This document shows, one piece after another, positions 44,263-52,786 of a DNA stretch of 64,000 nt. A model generated the notes under the pieces. The model was given only the letters and a program-made list of their open reading frames with translations. It was not told where the DNA came from and did not search any database. The position numbers and the translations under genes were made by a program. How positions within the stretch are numbered: position 1 is the stretch's first letter; every line of letters starts with the position of its first letter. The stretch comes from Denitrobacterium detoxificans. GTDB lineage: Bacteria > Actinomycetota > Coriobacteriia > Coriobacteriales > Eggerthellaceae. Where the stretch lies: positions 62,001-126,000 of the forward strand of contig NZ_SUUH01000006.1 in assembly GCF_015062615.1 (NCBI RefSeq), in the 5' to 3' direction.

Positions 44263-45300
44263 ATGAGGAATGCCCGTATTGCCATTTTGCTTGCCCTGCT
44301 TGCCGCGGTGTTCTATGCCGTGAGCGCTCCGTTGTCGAAGATTCTGCTCGCGCACGTGCCGTCGACGTTCATGGCCTCGTTTTTGTATGCGGGCGCCGGC
44401 GTGGGCGTGGGCGTGATGTATGCGTTCCACTGGCAGCATGAAGCACCCGAAGAGCGCCTGACCCGTTCTGATTTTCCCTACGCCGTGGCCATGGTCGTTC
44501 TTGATATTCTGGCCCCCATCTTGCTCATGGCGGGCATTGCGTTTGGTACGGCTTCGAATGCCTCGTTGCTGGGCAATTTCGAAATCGTAGCCACGACGTT
44601 CATCGCGTTCCTGGCGTTTCGCGAGCCCGTGTCGAAGCGACTCTGGGTAGCCATCGCATTTATCGTGGTGGCGAGCATCGTGCTTTCATGGGGAGGAAGC
44701 GACTCGCTTACGTTTTCGCCTGGGTCGCTGCTCGTGCTGCTTGCCACGGTGTGCTGGGGTCTGGAAAACAACTGCACGCGCAAGATTGCAGATCGCAGCA
44801 CGTATCAGATCGTGGTGCTCAAGGGGGTCTTTTCCGGCGGAGGCGCCTTTCTGGTCGCCTTGGCGCTGGGCGAGGCGATTCCCCCGCTTGCCTACGTGCT
44901 GCCGGCGATGGCGCTGGGCTTCGTGTCGTATGGCCTGAGCATTTTCGTGTACATTCGCGCGCAACGAACCCTAGGGGCCGCCAAGACGAGCGCGTATTAC
45001 GCCATCGCCCCCTTTGTGGGCGCGTTGCTTTCGCTTGCCCTGCTGGGCGAGCCCCTTACGCCTACGTTTCTTGCTGCGCTTGCCATCATGGCTGCGGGCG
45101 CTGCCCTTGTGGTGGTGGATACGCTCGCGCATCGCCATTCGCATGAGCATACCCACGTAGTGGTGCACATGCACGATGGTGCTGTGCATACTCACGTAAT
45201 TACGCATGCGCATGGGCACGTGCACTACGGCCTGGCGCGCGTGCATGGCCATCATCACAGCGGGGAAGAACTGCTTGGCGAGGGGCATGCGCGCAGTTAG
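44263..45300 (+). CDS. EamA/DMT-family transporter with a His-rich C-terminal tail
   Basis: The 345-residue protein has about ten membrane segments in two EamA repeats. A C-terminal tail of about 58 residues carries roughly 17 histidines (RHSHEHTHVVVHMHDG, HTHVITHAHGHVHYG, HGHHHSGEE). Such tails are typical of metal-ion transporters and suggest binding of Zn, Ni or Co, either to sense or pass the metal; standard EamA proteins lack it. GAAAGGAGC precedes the ATG. A -10-like TATACT lies 30 bases upstream. Role in metal export is inference. Confidence 0.85.
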   Translation: MRNARIAILLALLAAVFYAVSAPLSKILLAHVPSTFMASFLYAGAGVGVGVMYAFHWQHEAPEERLTRSDFPYAVAMVVLDILAPILLMAGIAFGTASNASLLGNFEIVATTFIAFLAFREPVSKRLWVAIAFIVVASIVLSWGGSDSLTFSPGSLLVLLATVCWGLENNCTRKIADRSTYQIVVLKGVFSGGGAFLVALALGEAIPPLAYVLPAMALGFVSYGLSIFVYIRAQRTLGAAKTSAYYAIAPFVGALLSLALLGEPLTPTFLAALAIMAAGAALVVVDTLAHRHSHEHTHVVVHMHDGAVHTHVITHAHGHVHYGLARVHGHHHSGEELLGEGHARS

Positions 45301-45356
45301 CCCGCATCCTATCGGTCGCCGCGGTATCTAGTCATCGTGAAATAGCGAAAACGCCG

Positions 45357-45384
45357 TTGACGCGTCGCTTCTCTATGCTAGTAT
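45357..45384 (+). promoter_or_regulatory. Promoter of the mcc operon
   Basis: TTGACG (45357-45362) and TAGTAT (45379-45384) are spaced by 16 bases. The predicted start near 45391 falls on the CCTAG-N7-CTAGGAAT dyad. Confidence 0.6.
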
Positions 45385-45392
45385 TTCTAAAA

Positions 45393-45412
45393 CCTAGCAA
45401 TGTACTAGGAAT
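45393..45412. promoter_or_regulatory. Sulfur operator, mcc operon copy
   Basis: CCTAG-CAATGTA-CTAGGAAT, a 5-bp perfect dyad with a 7-base spacer, just downstream of the -10 box. It matches the other copies upstream of cysK, the methionine importer, the ligase fusion and suf. Confidence 0.7.
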
Positions 45413-45435
45413 TAGAAACACAGGAGGAGAAGCGT

Positions 45436-46356
45436 ATGTTGGAAGGTACGGCCAGCGTTACGGCAAAGCTGTGCTCGTTCGTGCGTGCCTATCATTGCGG
45501 GCACGACAGGCAGCGCGTATTCGATGATTTCCTTGCGCGCGACCTGATGGGCGATGCCGATTATCGGGAAATGCAACGTCTCGTTCAGGGCGAGTTTTCA
45601 ATCGATTGTCCCGAAGGGCCCTGTAGCACCTACGATACCTGTCCGGCTGCGCGCTATTACCTTTCGCCTATCTTGCTGGGACGCGCTGCGTTTGCCGAGG
45701 ACCTGCTTCAGCAATTTGCCCAGTCGAATGGCACATGCCAGTACGTTATCTGCGGTGCGGGGCTCGACACGTTCTTCCTGCGCAATGCCGATAGCAACAT
45801 CCGCGTGTTCGAAATCGACCATCCCGATACGGGTAATTACAAGATGGATCGCCTAGAAACGCTGGGGTGGGGTACCCAGGCGAATGCAACGTTCGTTTCG
45901 GTGGACTTCAATAGGGAAAGCCTGAGCGAGCGCCTGCTCGAAAGCGGGTTCGACCCTTCGGTGCCTTCGTTTTTCGCGCTGTTGGGCGTCACGTATTACT
46001 TGGATCTCCCCGTGTTCGAACGCACGTGCCGCGACATCGCGGGGCTGCAGTGCCCGGGGAGCGTGCTCTGCTTCGACTTCCCCGACCAGAGCAGCCTGAC
46101 AAGCGGGTATTCCGACCGCATCGAGCGACTGGCACATTTCGCGGAAAAGCTGGGCGAGCCCATGGCGGGCGGCTACCAGCTGGCCGATGTGGCAGCGCTG
46201 CTGAAGCGATGCGACATGAGCATTGATACCTACATGGCTCCCGCTGCCATTCAGAGCAAGTATTTCGAAGGAAGCCCTTCGAATCTGAAGGCATACGAGA
46301 GCATCCATTTCATTTCTACGGTTAAAGACGGCGTTCGCGCCTACGGTATGCAATAG
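45436..46356 (+). CDS. SAM-dependent methyltransferase of the leucine carboxyl methyltransferase (PPM1) family
   Basis: The 306-residue protein has the family motif YVICGAGLDTFFLR (GAGxDT) for SAM, FEIDHPDT, and ALLGVTYYLDLPVFERTCRDIA. It is the first gene of an operon with cystathionine lyase and synthase genes, an arrangement like Bacillus yrrT-mtnN-mccA-mccB, where a methyltransferase also precedes reverse transsulfuration genes, though YrrT is of another family. AGGAGGAGAAG precedes the ATG. By making S-adenosylhomocysteine it could start the route methionine to cysteine; the acceptor is unknown. Confidence 0.85.
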   Translation: MLEGTASVTAKLCSFVRAYHCGHDRQRVFDDFLARDLMGDADYREMQRLVQGEFSIDCPEGPCSTYDTCPAARYYLSPILLGRAAFAEDLLQQFAQSNGTCQYVICGAGLDTFFLRNADSNIRVFEIDHPDTGNYKMDRLETLGWGTQANATFVSVDFNRESLSERLLESGFDPSVPSFFALLGVTYYLDLPVFERTCRDIAGLQCPGSVLCFDFPDQSSLTSGYSDRIERLAHFAEKLGEPMAGGYQLADVAALLKRCDMSIDTYMAPAAIQSKYFEGSPSNLKAYESIHFISTVKDGVRAYGMQ

Positions 46357-46369
46357 CAAGGAGAAGTAC

Positions 46370-47536
46370 ATGAGCGCATACGAGCATTTTGATTCGGCGT
46401 TGATCCACGGAGGGGCCGGCATCGATGACCCCACGCATTCGGTGAACGTGCCGATTTACCAGACGTCTACGTTTGGCCAGCATCTACCAGGCGATTTCTA
46501 TGGGTATGAGTATTCGCGCACGGGTAACCCCACGCGTGCGGCGCTCGAGTCTCTGGTTGCCGAGCTGGAGGGCGGCGAACGGGGCTTTGCCTTCGCATCT
46601 GGCATGGCGGCTCTTACGGCCGTGCTCTCGTTGTTCAAGACGGGCGACAAGGTAATCACCTCGAGCAACGTGTATGGCGGCACGTTCCGCGTGCTCGATA
46701 AGGTATTCAGCAACTTCGGCATCGACTACGTCATGGTTGACACGTCGGACGTTGCGGCGGTGGAGGAGGCGATCGACGAGCGCACGGTGGCGCTGCTGGT
46801 GGAAACGCCCGCAAACCCCCTGCTCACCATTACCGATCTGCGTGCGATTGCCCAGGTGGCGAAGAAGCACGGCTTGCTGGCAATAGCGGACAATACCTTC
46901 ATGACGCCGTACCTGCAGCGTCCACTTGACTTTGGATTCGATATCGTTGTGCATTCGGCCACGAAATATCTGGGCGGGCATAGCGACGTTGTGGCCGGCT
47001 TGGCGGTCGTTGCCAACGCCGAGCTGGGCGAGCGCATCGCGTTCCTTCAGAATTCTACGGGCGGTGTGCTGGGGCCCTTCGATTCCTTCCTGCTGCAGCG
47101 CGGCATCAAGACGTTGGGCGTGCGCATGGATAGGCATGTGCGCAACGCTCAGGCCGTGGCCGCGTTCCTGCAGGGCCATCCGGGTGTGCGCGCGGTGTAC
47201 TACCCCGGCCTGGAAGGCCATCCTGGGCATGACGTCAATGCGGCGCAAGCCAAGAACGGCGGCGTCATGATGTCGTTCGAGCTTGCCCAGGGCGCCGACA
47301 TCAATGCCTTCTTCCTGGGCCTGGATCTGGTCGTGTTGGCGGAGAGCCTGGGCGGCGTCGAGTCGCTCGTGTGCCATCCGGCTACGATGACCCATGCGGC
47401 AATCCCCGCCGAGATTCGCAAGAAGGTGGGCATTTCCGACGAGCTCATTCGCCTGTCGGTGGGCATCGAGGACGAGCGCGACATCATTGCCGACCTGGGT
47501 CGCGCCATTGCGGCGGCGACGGGGAAGGAGGCCTAA
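46370..47536 (+). CDS. mccB: Cystathionine gamma-lyase / transsulfuration PLP enzyme
   Basis: The 388-residue protein is a typical Cys/Met metabolism PLP enzyme: [41 protein letters not shown], and the PLP lysine in [14 protein letters not shown]. Gamma-lyase (MccB) and gamma-synthase (MetB) are hard to separate; the downstream CBS-like gene favours MccB. It follows the methyltransferase by 13 bases, with AAGGAGAAG before the ATG. It would release cysteine from cystathionine. Confidence 0.88.
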   Translation: MSAYEHFDSALIHGGAGIDDPTHSVNVPIYQTSTFGQHLPGDFYGYEYSRTGNPTRAALESLVAELEGGERGFAFASGMAALTAVLSLFKTGDKVITSSNVYGGTFRVLDKVFSNFGIDYVMVDTSDVAAVEEAIDERTVALLVETPANPLLTITDLRAIAQVAKKHGLLAIADNTFMTPYLQRPLDFGFDIVVHSATKYLGGHSDVVAGLAVVANAELGERIAFLQNSTGGVLGPFDSFLLQRGIKTLGVRMDRHVRNAQAVAAFLQGHPGVRAVYYPGLEGHPGHDVNAAQAKNGGVMMSFELAQGADINAFFLGLDLVVLAESLGGVESLVCHPATMTHAAIPAEIRKKVGISDELIRLSVGIEDERDIIADLGRAIAAATGKEA

Positions 47537-47537
47537 G

Positions 47538-48458
47538 GTGGCTCGCTTCGAATCGACGCGCCAGCTCATTGGCAATACCCCTATTGTTCGACTGAACAAC
47601 GTCGACGTCCCCGAAGGCGTCCAGCTCTACGCGAAGCTCGAGCTGTGGAACCCGAGCGGTTCCACGAAGGACCGCATTGGTCTGGCCATGTTGGACAATG
47701 CCGAGCGCGAGGGGCGCATTGCCCCTGGTGCGGCCATCGTGGAGGCTACGGCGGGCAATACTGGCCTGGGCATTGCATATGCGGCGCTCAATCGCGGATA
47801 CAAGGTAATTCTGGTCATTCCCACGAAGTTTTCCCTGGAAAAGCAGGTGCTTTGCCGTGCGCTCGGTGCCGAAATCGTATCTACGCCGCGCGAAGAGGGC
47901 ATGCTCGGCGCGGAAAAGCGCGCCCGCGAGCTGCGTGACAGCATCCCTGGGGCCATCTCGCTGGAGCAGTTCCGCAACATGAGCAACCCCCGTGCGCACT
48001 ACGAGACGACGGGCCCCGAGATCTGGCGCGACATGGAAGGCCAGATTGACTACGTCGTGGCTGGTGCGGGCAGCGGCGGCACGTATTCGGGCGTACTGCG
48101 CTACCTGAAGGAGCAGAACCCGAACATCAAGGGCGTGCTGGCTGACCCCATTGGCTCCACGATTGGCGGCGGCGAGCATGGCGACTACGACATCGAGGGC
48201 ATCGGCAACGACTTCGTGGCCGACACCATGGACATGAGCCTGGTCGACGAGGTGGTGAAGGTATCGGACGACGATGCCTTCAGGGCTACGAGGATTCTGG
48301 CGGCTCGCGAGGGCATCTTCGCAGGGTCGTCCTCGGGCGCGGCGCTGGCTGCCTCTCTGGCATTCGCGAAGCGCGGCGTGTCGGGCAACATCGTTACGAT
48401 CTTCCCCGACCGCGGCGATCGGTACTTCACCTCGAACTTGTACGCGCCGTTTGAATAA
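47538..48458 (+). CDS. mccA: Cystathionine beta-synthase-like / MccA family PLP enzyme
   Basis: The 306-residue protein has the fold type II PLP lysine in NPSGSTKDRIG and the binding loop EATAGNTGLG. That loop has the T-A-G-N-T-G form of CBS/MccA, whereas the CysK in this window has T-S-G-N-T-G. It lacks CBS regulatory domains. It would condense (O-acetyl)serine and homocysteine to cystathionine. I start at the GTG at 47538, 6 bases after AAGGAGG and only one base after the mccB stop; upstream ATGs in this frame lie deep inside mccB. Confidence 0.88.
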   Translation: MARFESTRQLIGNTPIVRLNNVDVPEGVQLYAKLELWNPSGSTKDRIGLAMLDNAEREGRIAPGAAIVEATAGNTGLGIAYAALNRGYKVILVIPTKFSLEKQVLCRALGAEIVSTPREEGMLGAEKRARELRDSIPGAISLEQFRNMSNPRAHYETTGPEIWRDMEGQIDYVVAGAGSGGTYSGVLRYLKEQNPNIKGVLADPIGSTIGGGEHGDYDIEGIGNDFVADTMDMSLVDEVVKVSDDDAFRATRILAAREGIFAGSSSGAALAASLAFAKRGVSGNIVTIFPDRGDRYFTSNLYAPFE

Positions 48459-48479
48459 GGCATGTGGCGCGTGCGTTTG

Positions 48480-48512
48480 AAGGCCCTGGAGCAGGTTGCT
48501 CCAGGGCCTTTT
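48480..48512 (+). terminator. Terminator of the mcc operon
   Basis: A 14-bp perfect stem (AAGGCCCTGGAGCA / TGCTCCAGGGCCTT) with a GGT loop is followed by TTTT. Confidence 0.92.
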
Positions 48513-48773
48513 GTGCTGTTCGTGGCGGACGTTTTGCAGTCCCTATCTCCGATTGGCCATTTGGTTTTTGCCGCTCTCCATGCGGTTCTGACCTACGTCG
48601 AGGCTTGGGGCCGACGCTGGCCTTCGGCCGGTTTGAAAGAGCGCTTTGCGCTGGCTATGCGCGGGCACAAGAAGGGCCGCCTGCTGGAAGGAGACGAGAA
48701 GACTTTTGCAGGCGGCCTGTATGGAGAAGGCGATATGGAATAGGGGGCGAGGGTTCGCCCCCTAAGCGAGAGA
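48513..48773. other. Gene-free stretch between mccA terminator and cysK
   Basis: This gap holds only a hairpin AGGGGGCGA / TCGCCCCCT near 48741-48762 that may help end cysK transcription. The open frame running through 48743 starts inside the mcc terminator, lacks a ribosome binding site and shows no recognisable motif, so I do not call it a gene. Confidence 0.5.
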
Positions 48774-49703
48774 CTAGAAGTTGAAGAGTGCGGTGGAGAG
48801 GTAGCGTTCGCCCGTGTCAGGCAGAATGGCCACGATGAGCTTTCCGGCGTTTTCGGGGCGCTCCGCGAGTTTGCGAGCGGCCGCCACGGCTGCGCCGGAA
48901 GAAATGCCTACGAGCAGGCCGTCTTTGGCGGCCAGTTCGCGGCCCGCCTCGAAGGCCTCTTCGTCTTCGATGGCGATAACCTCATCGTAGATGGCAGTAT
49001 CAAGCGTTTCGGGAACGAAGCCCGCGCCAATGCCCTGGATCTTATGAGCGCCTGCATGGCCCTCGGAAAGGACGGGGGAACCCGCGGGCTCTACGGCTAC
49101 GACCTGCACGTTGGGGTTCTGCTCCTTCAGGAACGCGCCCGTACCGGAAACGGTACCGCCCGTGCCCACGCCTGCAACCAGGATGTCGACCTTGCCCTCG
49201 GTGGCTTCCCAGATTTCGGGGCCCGTCGTGGCCTTGTGGATGGCGGGGTTAGCGGGGTTGGTGAACTGGCTGGGGATGAGGGAGTTCTCGATTTCCTCGG
49301 CGAGCTCCTTCGCCTTGGCGATAGCGCCCTTCATGCCGTCAGCACCCTTGGTGAGCACCAGCTCGGCGCCGTAGGTCTTCATGAGGTTGCGGCGCTCGAC
49401 CGACATGGTCTCGGGCATGGTGATGATGATGCGATTGCCGCGTGCGGCAGCCAGGGCGGATAGGCCGATGCCGGTGTTGCCGCTGGTGGGCTCAATAATA
49501 ACGGTATCGCTATTCAGCTTGCCTGCTTCTTCGGCGGCGTCGAGCATGGCCTTGGCGATGCGGTCCTTCACGGAGCCTGCGGGGTTGAAGGCCTCTACCT
49601 TGCCCACGATGCGCGCGTTCAGGTCGTGGTTTGCCTCGTAGTGGGTGAGCTCTACGAGAGGGGTCTGGCCGATGAGTTCGGATACGCTTGCGTGAATGGT
49701 CAT
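48774..49703 (-). CDS. cysK: Cysteine synthase (O-acetylserine sulfhydrylase)
   Basis: The 309-residue protein has the PLP lysine in [11 protein letters not shown], the loop [16 protein letters not shown], the OAS-binding [11 protein letters not shown], and [10 protein letters not shown] for phosphate binding. It ends [12 protein letters not shown], a CysK-type ending. It makes cysteine from O-acetylserine and sulfide. I start at the ATG at 49703 after AGAGAGAAG; the ATG at 49766 would lie in the operator region. The sulfur operator (49769-49788) lies 66 bases upstream. Confidence 0.95.
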   Translation of the reverse strand: MTIHASVSELIGQTPLVELTHYEANHDLNARIVGKVEAFNPAGSVKDRIAKAMLDAAEEAGKLNSDTVIIEPTSGNTGIGLSALAAARGNRIIITMPETMSVERRNLMKTYGAELVLTKGADGMKGAIAKAKELAEEIENSLIPSQFTNPANPAIHKATTGPEIWEATEGKVDILVAGVGTGGTVSGTGAFLKEQNPNVQVVAVEPAGSPVLSEGHAGAHKIQGIGAGFVPETLDTAIYDEVIAIEDEEAFEAGRELAAKDGLLVGISSGAAVAAARKLAERPENAGKLIVAILPDTGERYLSTALFNF

Positions 49704-49768
49704 TTCAGCTTCTCTCTTTGTCCAATGGAGCAGGTGAATGTCGTGCTCCGTAACCTGTTTGCACAAAT

Positions 49769-49788
49769 CCTAGCGAAACACTAGGAAT
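49769..49788. promoter_or_regulatory. Sulfur operator, cysK copy
   Basis: CCTAG-CGAAACA-CTAGGAAT, a perfect 5-bp dyad with a 7-base spacer. It lies in the 392-base divergent region between cysK and the methionine importer. No clear cysK promoter hexamers could be chosen. Confidence 0.7.
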
Positions 49789-49859
49789 AAAGCAATACGT
49801 AAATTATCGATAACGGGTCATGGGTTTTCGCGATGCCGTGCTTTTTGGGGTCATCGAAG

Positions 49860-49888
49860 CTGCCAAATAGCCGCGCTGTGGCTATAAG
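49860..49888 (+). promoter_or_regulatory. Promoter of the methionine importer operon
   Basis: CTGCCA (49860-49865) and TATAAG (49883-49888) are spaced by 17 bases. The predicted start near 49895 falls in the adjoining operator. Confidence 0.5.
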
Positions 49889-49889
49889 T

Positions 49890-49909
49890 CCTGGTAGATT
49901 GCTAGGAAT
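49890..49909. promoter_or_regulatory. Sulfur operator, methionine importer copy
   Basis: CCTGG-TAGATTG-CTAGGAAT, one mismatch from the dyad at cysK and mcc, with the same 7-base spacer, directly after the -10 box. Confidence 0.65.
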
Positions 49910-49932
49910 AATCATGTTTGGAAAAACCGATA

Positions 49933-50054
49933 GCCAACTGCCTAAAACGGGTGGAATCAAATCCCTTGATGGCTGCATGCCGTGCAGCGTAATATGCCGC
50001 ACCAACACAAAACGCCGCTCCGTTCAGGGCGGTGGACGGGAGGTTGGCCTGCGG
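49933..50054 (+). ncRNA. Candidate structured 5' leader with two competing long-range pairings
   Basis: Within the roughly 200-base leader of the methionine importer, three hairpins are visible: ATCAA/TTGAT (49956-49970), GCTGCA/TGCAGC (49972-49988) and CCGCTC/GGGCGG (50015-50032). GTTGGC at 50043 can pair either with GCCAAC at 49933, enclosing all three. Or GTTGG plus TGCGG (50043-50054) can pair with CCGCA plus CCAAC (49997-50006), enclosing only the third. It matches no SAM riboswitch core I know. Function is inference. Confidence 0.35.
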
Positions 50055-50095
50055 GGTTAGCTCTACGGGCAAGCGAAAAACGAAGGAGATATACC

Positions 50096-50998
50096 ATGGC
50101 ACAGGAAAAGAAATTCAAACGTCTGGGGGCTGCTATTGCGGTGCTCTCCCTTGCGGCGGTAGCGGCATTTGGCCTTGCGAGCTGCGCTGGTTCCAGCCAG
50201 GCGAGCACGACGGACGCGCAGAGCGAAGCGGGCGATTGCTGCGGATCGGGCGCTGAAGCGGAATCGACCACCATCACGGTTGCTGCAAGCCCCACGCCTC
50301 ACGCCGAGATTCTCAATGACGTGGTTGCGCCCCTGCTGGCCAAGGAAGGCATCGAGCTGAAGGTTATCGAGTTTAACGATTACGTGCAGCTCAACACGGC
50401 TACTGAAAACAAGGAAGTCAATGCGAACTTCTTCCAGCATCAGCCGTACCTCGATTCGTTCAACGAGGAAAATGGCACGCATCTCGCGAGCGTGGTTGCC
50501 GTTCACTACGAGCCCTTCGGCCTGTATGCTGGCAAGACCGCATCGCTTGCCGACCTGCCTGATGGCGCAACGGTGGCCATCCCCAATGACACCACCAACG
50601 AGGCCCGCGCCTTGCTGCTCCTCGAGCAGGAGGGCTTGATCGAAGTCAGCGATTCCGCTGGCATCGCCGCAACGCCGAACGACATCGTATCTAACCCCAA
50701 GAACCTCCAGTTCGTTGAGCTCGAAGCGGCTCTAATCCCGCGATCCCTCCAGGATGTCAACATTGCGGCCATCAATGCAAACTACGCAGTTGAAGCGGGC
50801 CTTACTCCCTCCAAGGATGCTCTTGCTCTGGAAGACGCGAGCGGCGACGCTGCCAAGACCTACGCCAACGTTCTGGTGACCAAGGAATGCTGCACGAATA
50901 GCGAATCCATCCAGAAGCTGGCTGCGGCCCTCACTTCCCAGGAAGTAAAGGATTACATCGAAACGCACTATCAGGGCGCGGTCGAGGCAATCTTCTAA
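50096..50998 (+). CDS. metQ: Methionine-type ABC importer substrate-binding lipoprotein (NlpA/MetQ family)
   Basis: The 300-residue protein has a lipoprotein signal ending ASC and an NlpA domain: TITVAASPTPHAEIL, VIEFNDYVQLNTATENKEVNANFFQHQPYLDSF, VAIPNDTTNEARALLLLEQEGLI and IAAINANYAVEAGL. The family carries methionine or related amino acids. Two adjacent-Cys pairs, CC in the linker (GDCCGSG) and KECCTNSE near the C-terminus, are unusual. AAGGAGATATACC lies before the ATG at 50096. metN and metI follow; a 7-bp hairpin (51019-51046) in the gap to metN may favour expression of this gene. Confidence 0.9.
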   Translation: MAQEKKFKRLGAAIAVLSLAAVAAFGLASCAGSSQASTTDAQSEAGDCCGSGAEAESTTITVAASPTPHAEILNDVVAPLLAKEGIELKVIEFNDYVQLNTATENKEVNANFFQHQPYLDSFNEENGTHLASVVAVHYEPFGLYAGKTASLADLPDGATVAIPNDTTNEARALLLLEQEGLIEVSDSAGIAATPNDIVSNPKNLQFVELEAALIPRSLQDVNIAAINANYAVEAGLTPSKDALALEDASGDAAKTYANVLVTKECCTNSESIQKLAAALTSQEVKDYIETHYQGAVEAIF

Positions 50999-51067
50999 GC
51001 AAGTCGGCAAGCCTAGTCGAGCGGGGTGCCTTCGGGTGTCCCGCTCTTGCGTTGAAAGGCGGAAACG

Positions 51068-51853
51068 ATGATTGAACTGCGTGGCGTGTCGAAGACGTAC
51101 GAGGCGCGCGGAGAATCGCATACGGCGCTGAGCGATATCAGCCTTACGATAGAAGAGGGCGATATCTTCGGCATTATCGGCGAGTCCGGGGCGGGGAAGT
51201 CGACGCTCGTGCGCTGCATAAACTTGCTGGAGCGCCCCACGAGCGGAAGCGTCGTGGTGAATGGCAAGGACGTGACCTCGTTTCGGGGGTCCGACTTGCG
51301 GGTGCTTCGTTCGCAGGTGGGGATGATCTTTCAGAATTTCGGCTTGTTCCAGCAGCGTACGGCCTTGCATAACATCACGTTTCCCCTGGAATTACGCGGG
51401 GTCTCGAAGGGTGACGCCCTTGCGCGTGCGCATGAGCTGCTGAGCGTGGTGGGCCTTTCTGACAAGGGGCATCGCTATCCGAGCGAGCTTTCCGGTGGAC
51501 AGCAGCAGCGCGTGGCCATCGCGCGTGCGTTGGCGAACGAGCCGCGCGTGATCCTATGCGACGAGGCCACGAGCGCTCTCGATTCGCGAACCACCGTGCA
51601 GATTTTGGACCTGCTGCGTGACATCAAGGGCCGACTGGGAGTGACCATCGTGCTCATTACGCATTCTTTGCAGGTCGCCCAGCATATTTGCAACAAGGTA
51701 GCTGTTCTCGATAGCGGTCGCGTCGTGGAGCAGGGCGAAACGGCGCAGGTATTCGAGCATCCCCAGAGCGAGGTAACGCGCGAGTTGCTGTCCCATGGAG
51801 CGAGCATTCGGCGTGCTCAGGCGGCAGACGGCCAGAATGGGGAGGTGGCCTAA
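51068..51853 (+). CDS. metN: Methionine-type ABC importer ATPase
   Basis: The 261-residue ATPase shows Walker A GESGAGKST, Q-loop IFQNFGLFQQRT, signature LSGGQQQR, Walker B VILCDEATSALD and switch ITHSLQVAQHIC. It resembles MetN, but the usual C-terminal ligand-sensing domain of about 80 residues is missing; the protein ends soon after the ATPase core. The stop overlaps the permease start (TAATG). Confidence 0.92.
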   Translation: MIELRGVSKTYEARGESHTALSDISLTIEEGDIFGIIGESGAGKSTLVRCINLLERPTSGSVVVNGKDVTSFRGSDLRVLRSQVGMIFQNFGLFQQRTALHNITFPLELRGVSKGDALARAHELLSVVGLSDKGHRYPSELSGGQQQRVAIARALANEPRVILCDEATSALDSRTTVQILDLLRDIKGRLGVTIVLITHSLQVAQHICNKVAVLDSGRVVEQGETAQVFEHPQSEVTRELLSHGASIRRAQAADGQNGEVA

Positions 51854-52524
51854 TGGATTGGCTAACGAGCTTCTTCTCGCAATATGGCGCGCTACTTGCG
51901 CAGGGCACGTGGGACACGATTGTCATGACGGTCGCGTCATGCGCGTTTGCCTACCTCATCGGCCTGCCCATGGGCGTGGCGTTCTGCGTAACCGCGCAGA
52001 ATGGCCTGCATCCTCATCGAAGCGTGAATGCGGTCCTTGGTTGCATCATCAATATCGGCCGTTCGATTCCTTTCATTATCTTGCTGGTGGCCATCATTCC
52101 CTTCACGCGCTTCGTGGCGGGTACGTCCCTGGGTGTCCCGGGCGCAATCGTCCCGCTTACGCTTTCGGCGGCACCCTTCGTGGCGCGCATCGTGGAACAG
52201 AGTCTGGCGGAAGTTGATGCGAGTCTCATCGAGGCCGCTCAGGCGTTCGGGGCGAGTACGTTCCAGATTATCGTGAAGGTGTTGCTGCGGGAATCGCTGC
52301 CCTCATTGGTGCGCGGCGTGTCCATTACGCTCGTTAACCTGTTTGGCTATTCCGCAATTGCCGGCACGGTTGGCGCTGGTGGGCTGGGCGATATCGCCAT
52401 TCGCTATGGCTACCAGCGATGGCAGGCGGATGTCATGGTCGTCGCAGTTGTGCTGTGCGTCGTGCTTGTGCAGATTGCGCAGTCGGCGGGCGATCATCTG
52501 GCCAAGCGCATCGATCATCGATAG
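51853..52524 (+). CDS. metI: Methionine-type ABC importer permease
   Basis: The 223-residue protein has five membrane segments and the MetI-type EAA loop (LIEAAQAFGASTFQIIVKVLLRESLPSLVRG), followed by GYSAIAGTVGAGGLGDIAIRYGYQRW. It pairs with the preceding ATPase. The start at 51853 overlaps the metN stop by one base. Confidence 0.93.
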   Translation: MDWLTSFFSQYGALLAQGTWDTIVMTVASCAFAYLIGLPMGVAFCVTAQNGLHPHRSVNAVLGCIINIGRSIPFIILLVAIIPFTRFVAGTSLGVPGAIVPLTLSAAPFVARIVEQSLAEVDASLIEAAQAFGASTFQIIVKVLLRESLPSLVRGVSITLVNLFGYSAIAGTVGAGGLGDIAIRYGYQRWQADVMVVAVVLCVVLVQIAQSAGDHLAKRIDHR

Positions 52525-52699
52525 CGTATTCGAGTGGGCCTGCATGGGGAGGGCGTGTGATTCCTGCGTTTGGTGGGTATCGAACAGGTTTCAAGTCGTT
52601 GTACCCCCACGTTGACCATCTATGCTTCTCTTTGCGCAATGAGCGGCGAGTCGCTTGAAGCGTAACGCGCATGTGCAATAGTGAATGGTGGGCCATCCG

Positions 52700-52727
52700 T
52701 TGACGGGTCCTCGCCGGCATCTATAAT
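52700..52727 (+). promoter_or_regulatory. Promoter of the ligase-amidotransferase fusion gene
   Basis: TTGACG (52700-52705) and TATAAT (52722-52727), 16 bases apart, form the best consensus promoter in the window. The predicted start is near 52734, just before the operator. Confidence 0.75.
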
Positions 52728-52740
52728 GGCGAAATACCAA

Positions 52741-52761
52741 TTCCTAGTGCGAGGGTGGAAT
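52741..52761. promoter_or_regulatory. Sulfur operator, ligase-fusion copy (divergent form)
   Basis: TTCCTAG-TGCGA-GGGTGGAATT shares the TTCCTAG left half with the other sulfur operators. It also matches the second suf copy, TTCCTAG-N5-GGGTGG, at identical spacing. Confidence 0.55.
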
Positions 52762-52786
52762 TTAATCCGCGTTTGAGGTGGAACCG

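Noticed and set aside
48462..48743. A 93-codon open frame between mccA and cysK
   Set aside because: It starts inside the mcc terminator, has no ribosome binding site and no family resemblance.
49895..50095. Known SAM-I or SAM-IV riboswitch
   Set aside because: The conserved core of those classes is absent; only generic hairpins and the competing stems are visible.
50084..50098. AAGGAGATATACCATGG before metQ looks like an expression-vector ribosome binding site
   Set aside because: The surrounding sequence is continuous with native operator and leader, and no other vector sequence is present; it is a natural strong ribosome binding site.
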